A DNA stretch of 64,000 nucleotides, taken from positions 186,001 through 250,000 of the forward strand of contig NZ_WIBF01000005.1 in assembly GCF_009496005.1 (NCBI RefSeq), read 5' to 3'. Within the stretch, counting starts at the first letter, position 1; the number at the start of each line of letters is the position of its first letter. This document shows positions 36,128 through 44,024 of the stretch, piece by piece. The notes beneath the pieces are model-generated. The model made no database searches. It was given only the letters and a program-made list of their open reading frames with translations, and was not told where the DNA came from. The position numbers and the translations under genes are program-made. Source of the DNA: Tritonibacter litoralis (GTDB taxonomy: Bacteria; Pseudomonadota; Alphaproteobacteria; Rhodobacterales; Rhodobacteraceae).

Positions 36128-36703
36128 ATGCGCGCTGTACTACGTCCTGTGGTGACCACTTTGTCAATTGTCAGCATGACACTTGCGCCTGGGCTTGTGA
36201 GTGCTCAATCGACCGGTGTGCTTTTTACGGTTGTCGTCCCTGCAGGGGGATTTGGCTCTTCGCTTTACTTGCGTGAACTTCTGAGCAGCCTCACGGCAGC
36301 ACGTCTGTTCTGTCAGCAACTGAACGATGAAACCTTGCAGGTGGACTGCTTATCCGATCGTTTGGGGCAGGTGGCCCAAGAAATTCCGGAAGACACCGAC
36401 TATGATGAGGTAAGATCGATCCTTGCCGACACATCTGCTCAGTTGGGAGAACTTGCGCGTGCGAACCATGATCGCGCACGGGGCCGCCTCAGGGCGACGC
36501 AACCCGGTCAAGGTGAAAAGGGCGCAACCCGGCCCCTGCGCCCCATTGCTCCGGATGCGTTGGCTGCCGTGAATGCGCAGGCGGTTGATATTCTTGAAGA
36601 GGCCAAGACCAAGCTTTTGCGGTCCGCGGATGGTAAAAACCGCAATCAATATGCACGCATCGCCCAGGCGCTCGAAAGCAATAAGGTGCTGCTGCGCTCC
36701 TGA
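36128..36703 (+). CDS. Secreted helical protein, unknown
   Basis: 191 residues. A signal peptide ends at VSAQS (about 27). The mature part is helical with two cysteines (LFCQQ, VDCLSD) and a long basic C-terminal half. The start has GGAGAG at good spacing before ATG 36128. It lies 1 base from the opposing membrane-protein stop. No recognised family. Confidence 0.6.
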   Translation: MRAVLRPVVTTLSIVSMTLAPGLVSAQSTGVLFTVVVPAGGFGSSLYLRELLSSLTAARLFCQQLNDETLQVDCLSDRLGQVAQEIPEDTDYDEVRSILADTSAQLGELARANHDRARGRLRATQPGQGEKGATRPLRPIAPDALAAVNAQAVDILEEAKTKLLRSADGKNRNQYARIAQALESNKVLLRS

Positions 36704-36704
36704 T

Positions 36705-37013
36705 CTATTGTGCGTCCAGCGTGATTTCTTGCCGGATTGCGCCTGAGAGGCTGTTTAACACCAAAACGCGGTTGTCTGTGGTGACAACCGCAATCCAGCC
36801 GTCACCAAATGTCACGGCTTGCGCTGTCACTCCGGTCGGCAGGGCAATATTTTCCGGCAATTGCGGCCCGCTGTTGGACAGGCGGATGACAAGCAGCGCA
36901 ACAATGACTAAAAGCCCGCAAACCATTACCGCAGTCAGCCCTGTCACCAATCGGCGCAGGAACTTCAGCTGACGTGGTTCCTCTTCTGTTTCAACGTCCA
37001 AAGGGTCAGTCAT
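36705..37013 (-). CDS. Small single-pass membrane protein
   Basis: 102 residues: a short acidic cytoplasmic N-terminus, one TM helix (about 24-45, TGLTAVMVCGLLVIVALLVIRL) and a small periplasmic domain (AQAVTFGDGWIAVVTTDNRVLVLN). Small proteins of this kind commonly sit next to rluD in Rhodobacteraceae (from memory, not checked). Its ATG (37013-37011) overlaps the ATG of the divergent rluD gene. Confidence 0.65.
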   Translation of the reverse strand: MTDPLDVETEEEPRQLKFLRRLVTGLTAVMVCGLLVIVALLVIRLSNSGPQLPENIALPTGVTAQAVTFGDGWIAVVTTDNRVLVLNSLSGAIRQEITLDAQ

Positions 37014-38034
37014 GGGCAGCCGCCAAATCTCATTTGTTATTGCGGAAAACCCGCCTAAACGGCTTGATAAAGCGCTTTCGCGTGATGTGCCAGAGGAGGC
37101 TGCCCTGTCGCGCACCCGATTGGCGCGGCTGATCACGGATGGGAGCGTGGCAGTGAACGGTGTGGCTTCAACCGATGCCAAGGCGCGCGTTGCGGCCGGT
37201 GATCAGGTGGAGATCACGGTCGAAGAGGCCGATGAAAGCCACATCGGCCCCGAAGACATCCCGCTGGAGGTGGTGTTTGAAGACGATGATCTGATTGTCG
37301 TGAACAAACCCGCAGGCATGGTGGTGCACCCGGCGCCGGGCTCGCCATCAGGCACGCTGGTCAATGCGTTGCTGCACCATTGCGGCGACAACCTGTCGGG
37401 TGTGGGTGGGGTGAAACGCCCCGGCATCGTCCACCGGATTGACAAGGAAACATCGGGCCTCCTGGTGGTTGCAAAATCCGATGCCGCCCATCAGGGTCTG
37501 GCAGCCCAGTTTGAAAAACACACCGTTGAACGCGCCTATCGCGCTGTGTGTTACGGGGTGCCAGCGAGCACTGACCCCCGTCTACGCGGCGTGCGCGGCG
37601 CCAGTTTTGAGCCTGGCAATATCCTGAAGCTCACCACCCAGCTGGCGCGTCACAAAACCGATCGCCAGCGTCAGGCGGTGCTGTTTGAAGGTGGTCGCCA
37701 TGCGGTCACGCGGGTGCGGGTTGTGGAGAGCTTTGGCGCGCCTGCCGCGCTGGCGCTGGTGGAATGCTGGTTGGAAACCGGCCGTACCCATCAGATCCGG
37801 GTTCACATGGCGCATGCGGGTCACGGTCTGGTTGGCGACCCCACCTATGGCGGCAAACGCAAACTCTCTCCCAAGGCGCTGTCGGCTGCGGCCATAGCCG
37901 CGGTGTCGGGCTTTGACCGCCAAGCCTTGCACGCCGCCGTTCTGGGTTTTGACCATCCAGTGACCGGGGAGGCCCTCCGGTTTGAGGCACCTCTGCCACA
38001 AGATATGCAGGATCTGCTCGCGACACTGGCCTGA
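37012..38034 (+). CDS. rluD: RluA/RluD family 23S rRNA pseudouridine synthase
   Basis: 340 residues. An N-terminal S4 domain (RLDKALSRDVPEEAALSRTRLARLI) precedes the catalytic domain with GIVHRIDKETSGLLVVAK, containing the catalytic Asp of HRxD. GRTHQIRVHM and DPTYGG complete the family signature. Most like RluD, which modifies helix 69 of 23S rRNA. ATG 37012 shares two bases with the start codon of the opposing gene. Confidence 0.92.
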   Translation: MGSRQISFVIAENPPKRLDKALSRDVPEEAALSRTRLARLITDGSVAVNGVASTDAKARVAAGDQVEITVEEADESHIGPEDIPLEVVFEDDDLIVVNKPAGMVVHPAPGSPSGTLVNALLHHCGDNLSGVGGVKRPGIVHRIDKETSGLLVVAKSDAAHQGLAAQFEKHTVERAYRAVCYGVPASTDPRLRGVRGASFEPGNILKLTTQLARHKTDRQRQAVLFEGGRHAVTRVRVVESFGAPAALALVECWLETGRTHQIRVHMAHAGHGLVGDPTYGGKRKLSPKALSAAAIAAVSGFDRQALHAAVLGFDHPVTGEALRFEAPLPQDMQDLLATLA

Positions 38035-38110
38035 AACACCTGGCCCAAAGCTGGCCTGTCCAGAATACCGTTCCCAAGCTAGCCTGCGTCGGCACTGGCC
38101 ACGGGGTGTT

Positions 38111-38160
38111 TCGCCTCGGGCACGCCCGAGGCGACCCGCGCCGCGCCTTTGGCGCGGCGC
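38111..38160. repeat. Double perfect hairpin, repeat-like element
   Basis: TCGCCTCGGGC-ac-GCCCGAGGCGA (38111-38134, 11 bp) is followed after three bases by GCGCCGCGCC-ttt-GGCGCGGCGC (38138-38160, 10 bp). Two such perfect GC stems in tandem look like a dispersed extragenic repeat or an RNA element rather than a terminator. Confidence 0.6.
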
Positions 38161-38480
38161 TTGGCCCAACGCCGGACGGGGTTCGCAAGAACACCAAGCC
38201 GGGGGCGGGAGGGCCTGTTGTTGCCCAAAGCCCTGCAAAGGCACGCAACAGACAGTGCAAATTGGATGATTTTGCCGCTTTGCGGGCGCTGGAATTGTAA
38301 CAAATCGGGGTTTGGGCGTTTTTTTTATCAGAAAATCACCCTTGCAAAAGACGCCTCACAAAACGCCTGATTGTGCCTGTCCCGCCTGGCAAAGGCCTTA
38401 AAACGTTGCCAAAACCGGAAGGTTCGGATCAATCCCCAGCTCTTCGGCGCAGCTGCCAATGTTTCAGGGCCGCACATCAC

Positions 38481-38496
38481 TGTGACGCGCATCACA
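38481..38496. promoter_or_regulatory. CRP-type site TGTGA-N6-TCACA
   Basis: An exact match to the E. coli CRP half-site spacing, about 88 bases before the predicted rpoH transcription start. CRP-like regulators exist in alphaproteobacteria, but no binding is shown here. Confidence 0.45.
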
Positions 38497-38540
38497 GAGC
38501 TTTTGATGAAACCAAACTATACAGTTTATTAAAGACACAT

Positions 38541-38569
38541 CTTGAAGCGCTGTTTGCGCTACCCCATAT
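38541..38569 (+). promoter_or_regulatory. Heat-shock (sigma-32) promoter of rpoH
   Basis: CTTGAA (38541-38546), 15 bases, CCCCATAT (38562-38569): close to the sigma-32 consensus. The start of transcription would be near 38577, with the ATG at 38613 and GGGAGG before it. Confidence 0.7.
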
Positions 38570-38612
38570 GCCTCAATGTTAAGCCCTTAAACATTACGGG
38601 AGGGACATCAAA

Positions 38613-39509
38613 ATGGCCAACTACGCAAATCTACCGGCACCAAGCCCGGAAGGCGGCCTCAACCGCTACCTGCAGGAAATCCGCAAATTTCCGCTTTTGG
38701 AGCCCGAAGAAGAATACATGCTCGCCAAGCGCTGGGTCGAAGAACAAGACGCAGCCTCGGCACATAAAATGGTGACATCGCACCTGCGCCTCGCGGCCAA
38801 AATCGCTATGGGCTATCGTGGCTATGGTCTGCCACAGGCCGAGGTGATCTCTGAAGCCAACGTCGGCCTGATGCAGGCGGTCAAACGGTTTGACCCTGAA
38901 AAAGGCTTCCGTCTTGCGACCTATGCCATGTGGTGGATCCGCGCCTCGATCCAGGAATACATCCTTCGGTCTTGGTCCTTGGTGAAACTCGGCACCACCT
39001 CGGCGCAAAAAAAGCTGTTCTTTAACCTGCGCAAGGCCAAAGCCCGCATTGGTGCGCTGGACGAAGGAGATATGCATCCCGACAATGTGGCCCGCATCGC
39101 AAAAGACCTAGGCGTGACCGAGGATGAGGTGATTTCGATGAACCGCCGCATGTCCGGCGGCGATGCCTCGCTCAACGCGATGGTGGGCGGTGACGGCGAA
39201 AGCACCATGCAATGGCAGGATTGGCTGGAAGATGAAGATGCCGATCAAGCTGGTGATTATGAAGCCCGTGATGAGCTGGAAGCCCGCCGCGAGCTGCTGA
39301 CCCAGGCCATGGATGTGTTGAACGATCGCGAAAAAGACATCCTGACCCAGCGTCGCTTGGCGGACCAAGCCAAAACACTGGAAGAGTTGAGCGGCCAATA
39401 TGATGTGAGCCGCGAGCGGATCCGTCAGATCGAAGTGCGCGCTTTTGAAAAGCTGCAGAAGAAAATGCGAGAGCTGGCCAAGGACAAAGGCATGTTGGTC
39501 ACGCATTAA
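38613..39509 (+). CDS. rpoH: Heat-shock sigma factor RpoH
   Basis: 298 residues. Sigma-70 family with a short N-terminus, region 2 ([23 protein letters not shown], about 105-127) and region 4 ending [18 protein letters not shown]. The RpoH box is clear as [17 protein letters not shown] (about 130-146), separating it from RpoD. It directs heat-shock genes. The upstream promoter suggests it also transcribes itself or is read by another RpoH copy. Confidence 0.95.
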   Translation: MANYANLPAPSPEGGLNRYLQEIRKFPLLEPEEEYMLAKRWVEEQDAASAHKMVTSHLRLAAKIAMGYRGYGLPQAEVISEANVGLMQAVKRFDPEKGFRLATYAMWWIRASIQEYILRSWSLVKLGTTSAQKKLFFNLRKAKARIGALDEGDMHPDNVARIAKDLGVTEDEVISMNRRMSGGDASLNAMVGGDGESTMQWQDWLEDEDADQAGDYEARDELEARRELLTQAMDVLNDREKDILTQRRLADQAKTLEELSGQYDVSRERIRQIEVRAFEKLQKKMRELAKDKGMLVTH

Positions 39510-39591
39510 ACTTGCGGATTGTGCGGCATTTGATCTCCCCCACGGTCTGGCTTCCCTGAAGGCTTGCCTCCCAAATGGGACGTCAGACGTT

Positions 39592-39622
39592 GAAAACCCC
39601 GGTCCTCAGGGCCGGGGTTTTG
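39592..39622. terminator. Bidirectional terminator between rpoH and phhB
   Basis: AAAACCCCGG (39593-39602) pairs perfectly with CCGGGGTTTT (39612-39621), so it can end transcripts from both sides. Confidence 0.85.
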
Positions 39623-39637
39623 CCGTATTTCAAGGGA

Positions 39638-39970
39638 TCAGGATTTCGACAGGATCTCATCAAATCGTTTGGCGCAATTCACATCCACCGCAGTGACGCC
39701 ACCGGCGTCATGGGTGGTGAAACGGATCTCAAAATACCCCCAACCCAATCGCATGTCCGGATGGTGGCCTGACTGATCCGCAAGAAACACCGCAAGGTTG
39801 CTGAGGTATACGGCCTTGGCAAATCCTTTGGTCTGCCATCGGCGCAGCAATGCGCTCTCATCACTGTCAAACTGCCAACCCGGCAGGTCCTGCTGCAGCG
39901 CTTGGGCTATGTCACTGTCGCTCAGACGGGGGGTGCCAAATCCGCAGCGAAGGTTTGTATCGGTTGTCAT
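39638..39970 (-). CDS. phhB: 4a-hydroxytetrahydrobiopterin dehydratase
   Basis: 110 residues. Recycles the pterin cofactor used by phenylalanine hydroxylase. The catalytic SGHHPDM motif (His69, His70) and the second conserved His in FTTHDAGG (about 87) are present. It lies 12 bases after phhA on the same strand, so the two are an operon, as expected for phenylalanine breakdown. Confidence 0.95.
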   Translation of the reverse strand: MTTDTNLRCGFGTPRLSDSDIAQALQQDLPGWQFDSDESALLRRWQTKGFAKAVYLSNLAVFLADQSGHHPDMRLGWGYFEIRFTTHDAGGVTAVDVNCAKRFDEILSKS

Positions 39971-39982
39971 GTTGCAGATCCT

Positions 39983-40771
39983 TCAGGCAACTTTTGGGGG
40001 ATATTTGGGCGCATGCAGCCCCAGCGACTGGGCGGTGCGAATATCCGCCATCAGATCCCGCTGGGCTGAGGAAAACAATTCATCCGCGTCGCGCAGCACA
40101 AAGTAGACGGGTTGCGGAATATCGATCCGATACGGCGTGCGCAGAATGTCGATCACGTCAAAAGGGCGCAGTTCCGGACTGCCCGAGCGGCTCCACTCCA
40201 GCTCTTCCGGTGAGGAGGCGAGGCCTGATCCCAGGCCTTTGATCTGACCATCTTCTTCCATCAGGCCAAATTCAACCGTGAACCAATACAGACGGATCAG
40301 CCATTTGTAATCGCTGGCTTCGCATTGGGACCCGGCCTGACCGATGGCCTGGGAAAAGGCCGCGAAACGGGGATCGGTCAGCAGGGGCGTGTGGCCAAAG
40401 AGTTCGTGGAAGATATCGGGTTCCTCGATATAGTCGAAATCTTCGCGTGAGCGGATAAAGCTGGCGGCTGGAAACACGCGGTTGGCCAGCATGTCGAAAA
40501 AGGTGCCAAAACCGATCAGCGCCGGCACTGGCGCGACGCTCCATCCTGTCAGCGCCTGCAGCCGTTCAGTGACCTCAACACATTGCGGGACCCGCTCATG
40601 GGGCAGGGCGATACGTTCGAAGCCTTCCAGATAGGGGCGTGCCATATGTTTGTGGATTTCGGGCTCCTGGCGCGCAAAGAGATCTGCCCAGACCGCGTCA
40701 TCCTCTGCTGAGTAGGGAATGCGCCCATCTGGGCCTGGCGTCTTGGCCGCGTATTTCGTGGATTTTGGCAT
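39983..40771 (-). CDS. phhA: Phenylalanine 4-hydroxylase
   Basis: 262 residues, the bacterial monomeric form without the N-terminal regulatory domain. The iron ligands are His122, His127 (FHELFGHTPLL) and Glu167 (YWFTVEFGL). It converts phenylalanine to tyrosine with a tetrahydropterin and O2. An Lrp-type regulator is divergent, and phhB follows. Confidence 0.96.
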   Translation of the reverse strand: MPKSTKYAAKTPGPDGRIPYSAEDDAVWADLFARQEPEIHKHMARPYLEGFERIALPHERVPQCVEVTERLQALTGWSVAPVPALIGFGTFFDMLANRVFPAASFIRSREDFDYIEEPDIFHELFGHTPLLTDPRFAAFSQAIGQAGSQCEASDYKWLIRLYWFTVEFGLMEEDGQIKGLGSGLASSPEELEWSRSGSPELRPFDVIDILRTPYRIDIPQPVYFVLRDADELFSSAQRDLMADIRTAQSLGLHAPKYPPKVA

Positions 40772-40898
40772 CTGCTCCTCCTGATCCTGTACCTGTAAGG
40801 TTCAGTTTTGCGCGAGATATGGAAAAATGCTTGCCTATCTTGCGTACTTTGGACTGAGATGAGGATAATCTGTTTGCCAAACGGGAAAGGATTGGAAA

Positions 40899-41366
40899 AT
40901 TTCACTCACTCTGGATGATGCGGATCATCGGCTGCTGGCGGTTTTGCAAAACAATGGCAAAGCCTCGCTACAGGAGCTGGCCGAGGCCGCGGGGCTGTCG
41001 CAGTCGCCCTGTTGGCGGCGGATCAAGCGGATGGAGGATGCAGGCCTTATTCGCGGGTATGTGGCGCGGTTGGATCCCAAAGGGTTGGGGTTACATGCGC
41101 TTGCCTATGTCTTTGTCACCCTGATCGATCACCGCGAAGAAACCATTGCCGGGTTTGGGCGACTGGTCGCGCGGGAAGAGCGGATTGTCGAATGTGCCTC
41201 GATCACCGGGAGTGCGGATTTCATTCTGAAAGTTGCGGCCAAAGACCCCGAGGATCTGGAAACCTTCCTGATGAAAGGGGTGCTGGCAACCGGTATGGTG
41301 CGTGAAAGCCAGACGCATTTTATCCTGCGCCAGACAAAAACCCGCAGCCCTTGGCCCTTGCTTTGA
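40899..41366 (+). CDS. Lrp/AsnC family regulator (non-standard start likely)
   Basis: About 155 residues. HTH (LQELAEAAGLSQSPCWRRIKRMEDAGLI) plus an RAM/ligand domain (AYVFVTLIDHREETIAGF; VECASITGSADFILKVAA). The domain begins L-T-L-D-D-A-D-H-R-L-L, as family members do, but there is no ATG, GTG or TTG before it. The first TTG (40944) would cut off helix 1. ATT 40899 has AAAGGA seven bases upstream and is my pick; CTG 40911 is the alternative. Divergent from phhA, so probably its regulator. Confidence 0.75.
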   Translation: MSLTLDDADHRLLAVLQNNGKASLQELAEAAGLSQSPCWRRIKRMEDAGLIRGYVARLDPKGLGLHALAYVFVTLIDHREETIAGFGRLVAREERIVECASITGSADFILKVAAKDPEDLETFLMKGVLATGMVRESQTHFILRQTKTRSPWPLL

Positions 41367-41437
41367 CGCGCTCTGAACCCGCGTCAATGTTGCGCGCGCG
41401 AAACACATGACCGTTTGATGGAAGTGATCAGCTTGCG

Positions 41438-42118
41438 TCAGGATTCAAAGGTCGCGGCAAAGGCTGTTTCGCCTTTGTCCGAAAAGGTCAACACCCGCGA
41501 CCCTGCGCTGCGGGTGAGCCAGTCGAGCTCTTCCATGCGGGTTAGAAGCGCACGGCCCAATGAACCCGCTAGATGGGCGCGGCGTTCGCTCCAGTCGAGA
41601 CAGTCGCGGCACAGAGGTGCGCGTTTGCGCGAGAGGGCGTCCAGATCAATGCCAAAATCGCGCATCAATGCAGCGCCTGTGTCAGTCAGAATCGGACCGT
41701 CATCTGTTTTGCACAGGTGCCCCTGCGCCATGAGGCCATCATACAGCCGGGTGCCCATGTCGCCGGCCAGATGGTTGTAACAGACGCGCGCCTTGCGCAG
41801 TGCCGCGTCACGGGGGCCGGTGCGGGTGCGAAAGTGTCCGGATTTGGCAGCAACGCCCATCAGGGCTTCCAGAACGCCTGCGACCTCATCAGAGGCCAAG
41901 GCGAAATATTTGTGCCGCCCCTGTTTCACCGTTTGCAACAGGCCACCGTCTACCAGTTTGGTCAGATGAGAGCTGGCGGTTTGTTGCGTCACCCCAGCCA
42001 CGCGGGACAGCTCGCCAGCCGTGAGCGCTTTGCCACCCATCAGTTCCACCAGCATATTGGCGCGGGCGGGATCGCCGATCAGCGTGGCAATGCGGGCTAT
42101 GTCGGGTCCGTCTTTCAT
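41438..42118 (-). CDS. ArsR-type winged-helix regulator
   Basis: 226 residues. N-terminal ArsR HTH (ARIATLIGDPARANMLVELMGGKALTAGELSRVAGVTQQTASSHLTKL). The long C-terminal part has CRDCLDWSERRAHLAGSLGRALL, a signature of one ArsR subgroup. Divergent from a NIPSNAP-type and a monooxygenase-type gene, which it may control. ATG 42118 is chosen over the earlier one at 42148 by homology. Confidence 0.82.
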   Translation of the reverse strand: MKDGPDIARIATLIGDPARANMLVELMGGKALTAGELSRVAGVTQQTASSHLTKLVDGGLLQTVKQGRHKYFALASDEVAGVLEALMGVAAKSGHFRTRTGPRDAALRKARVCYNHLAGDMGTRLYDGLMAQGHLCKTDDGPILTDTGAALMRDFGIDLDALSRKRAPLCRDCLDWSERRAHLAGSLGRALLTRMEELDWLTRSAGSRVLTFSDKGETAFAATFES

Positions 42119-42190
42119 AGTTCGATCATAATCGAAGCATTTGCGCATTTCAATCCATTAGGATCGGGGCAGCAGATGAAAGGACACCCG

Positions 42191-42514
42191 ATGCTGACTT
42201 GTGTTATCCGATATCAGATTGATCCCACCAAACAGGCCGCCTTTGCGGAATATGCGCGCAATTGGGGGCAGGCGATCCCACGGTGTGGCGCGGATCTGGT
42301 GGGATATTTTGCGCCGCATGAAGGGTCATCCACGCTCGCCTATGGGATTTATAACGTGGCCAGCTTGGCCGCGTATGAGGAATACCGCACCCGTCTGGCC
42401 GCAGATCCGCTTGGGCAGAAGAATTATGAGTTTGCGCAGCAGGAAAAGTTCCTGTTACGAGAAGATCGGACCTGGCTCAAGCTGGTGTCTGCGCCCCATG
42501 GGCCCGCGAAATAA
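42191..42514 (+). CDS. NIPSNAP-family dimeric alpha/beta-barrel protein
   Basis: 107 residues. Starts MLTCVIRYQIDPTKQAAFAEYARNWG and fits the NIPSNAP/ferredoxin-like fold. ATG 42191 has AAAGGA at the right distance. It lies 11 bases before the next small gene, probably in the same operon, divergent from the ArsR gene. Biochemical role unknown. Confidence 0.8.
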   Translation: MLTCVIRYQIDPTKQAAFAEYARNWGQAIPRCGADLVGYFAPHEGSSTLAYGIYNVASLAAYEEYRTRLAADPLGQKNYEFAQQEKFLLREDRTWLKLVSAPHGPAK

Positions 42515-42525
42515 GGACGCCAGCC

Positions 42526-42849
42526 ATGATTGTTGTGATCTTTGAAGTCGAGCCCAAAGAGGGCTGTGTGGACATGTATTTGGATATCGCCGCCGAACTG
42601 CGACCTCTGCTGGAGGAGGTGGAGGGTTTCATCTCGGTCGAGCGCTTCCAAAGCTTGACCGCGCCTGGGAAATACCTGTCGCTTTCGACGTTTGAAGATG
42701 AGGCGGCCGTGGCGCGCTGGCGTGAGCTGAGCGCCCACCGCGCGGCGCAGGGAAAGGGGCGTGCAAGCTTGTTTGAGGACTATCGCATCCGCGTGGCACA
42801 GGTCATGCGGGATTATGGCATGACCGTTCGGGACGAAGTGCCCGAGTAA
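42526..42849 (+). CDS. Antibiotic biosynthesis monooxygenase (ABM) family protein
   Basis: 107 residues. ABM/YgiN-like barrel: MIVVIFEVEPKEGCVDMYLDI, EGFISVERFQSL, SLSTFEDEAAVARW. These act on quinones, heme or unknown small molecules. Downstream of the NIPSNAP gene; tail to tail with the MarR gene, 3 bases apart. Confidence 0.85.
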   Translation: MIVVIFEVEPKEGCVDMYLDIAAELRPLLEEVEGFISVERFQSLTAPGKYLSLSTFEDEAAVARWRELSAHRAAQGKGRASLFEDYRIRVAQVMRDYGMTVRDEVPE

Positions 42850-42852
42850 CCG

Positions 42853-43389
42853 TCAGTCGCTGTTTTCTAGGAAGAATGGCAGCTTGCGCAGGGTGGCTTC
42901 AGCATCGGTCAAAGTGGCGTGAATGCCTTCTGAGAGGGTTGCAAAACTCTCCCGATCGAGCGAGCCGAACAGGCTGTCGTTGACATTACGCAGGACCGGT
43001 GCCAGCGCATGGATCGCTTCGGCGCAGGTTGGGGTGATTTTGACCAATACTGACCGGCCATCGTCCGGATTTGCGGATTTTGACAGCAAATCCATTTCGA
43101 CCAGCCGTCCGACTTCTTTGGTGACATGGGCACCAGAGACATGCAGCGCTTCGGCCACTTGGGCCACAGTGCGACCCAGCTCCCCCTGATGTTGGGCGAC
43201 ATGCAGCAGGATATTGTATTGCGGCTTGGTGACGCCCAGACGTTTGGCAAACTCTGTGCGCATCTGTTCAATGCGGGTGGCCAGAGCTGTGACGTCATAA
43301 AGCAGCCGCCGCAACAAACGGTCGTTCCCGTCGATCAAGAGTTCTTCGCGCGTGATTGTGCGCGGGAAGGTGAAAGATGTGTCATCCAT
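42853..43389 (-). CDS. MarR family transcriptional regulator
   Basis: 178 residues. Winged helix with TKPQYNILLHVAQHQGELGRTVAQVAEALHVSGAHVTKEVGRLVEMDLL and the typical wing ANPDDGRSVLVKITP. ATG 43389 is preferred to 43464. Divergent from the exported cupin gene at 43588, a possible target. Confidence 0.87.
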   Translation of the reverse strand: MDDTSFTFPRTITREELLIDGNDRLLRRLLYDVTALATRIEQMRTEFAKRLGVTKPQYNILLHVAQHQGELGRTVAQVAEALHVSGAHVTKEVGRLVEMDLLSKSANPDDGRSVLVKITPTCAEAIHALAPVLRNVNDSLFGSLDRESFATLSEGIHATLTDAEATLRKLPFFLENSD

Positions 43390-43587
43390 TAACTGTCCTT
43401 CTAACTCTGGTGCGGCGCTGCGGTCCATCGGTGGTACTGGCTGCGCGCGAATTCTGTCAAGCATTTACACAGGTTTGTCAGGTCACATTCTCTTAGCGAA
43501 AAGGTTATTTGAAAAGCTAACTAAGGCAGGTAATTTCACCTCATCCTCTGTTTGATTGAGGGTTTAGAGTTCCAAGGAGACCCGCAA

Positions 43588-44004
43588 ATGACTAAGTTTT
43601 TCCCGGCAGTTGCCGGTGCCGCAGCGGCCGTTTTGATGTCCGCAACCGTGACCCTGGCGCATGATGGCCACAAGGCGCCAACCGAGCACAAGGGCGTCAG
43701 CGTCTTTGGCAAGGATGCGCTGGAGTTGGGCGCACAGATCCCGGCGATGGAGGGCTTTCAGGTCCGCGTTCGTCAGGTCAAAGTTGAGCCCGGCGGAATT
43801 GTCGCCAACCACGATCACAGCACCCGTCCGGGCGCATACTATGTGATTTCCGGTGACGGCGTGACCGAACACCGCGGCAACGAAAAATTCAATGTTCCCG
43901 CAGGCACAGCCGTTCTGGAGAGCCAGGATGTGGATCACTGGATTTCCAACGATGGTGGCGAGGCGCATTTCTTTGTCTTCGACATCGTTCCTGTCGAAAA
44001 CTAA
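43588..44004 (+). CDS. Exported cupin protein
   Basis: 138 residues with a signal peptide (cleavage near TLA-HDGHK, about 24) and one cupin domain carrying NHDHSTRPGAYYVISG and a later VDHW. AAGGAG precedes ATG 43588. Metal-binding in the periplasm is inferred. Divergent from the MarR gene. Confidence 0.85.
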   Translation: MTKFFPAVAGAAAAVLMSATVTLAHDGHKAPTEHKGVSVFGKDALELGAQIPAMEGFQVRVRQVKVEPGGIVANHDHSTRPGAYYVISGDGVTEHRGNEKFNVPAGTAVLESQDVDHWISNDGGEAHFFVFDIVPVEN

Positions 44005-44024
44005 AGCTATCCGGCGGGAGGAGA

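Larger units (their letters stand above)
38035..38612. other. Intergenic control region of rpoH, 578 bases
   Basis: No gene. Contains the double hairpin (38111-38160), a CRP-type palindrome (38481-38496) and the heat-shock-type promoter (38541-38569). The T-rich run around 38319-38329 may end an upstream transcript. Confidence 0.5.
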
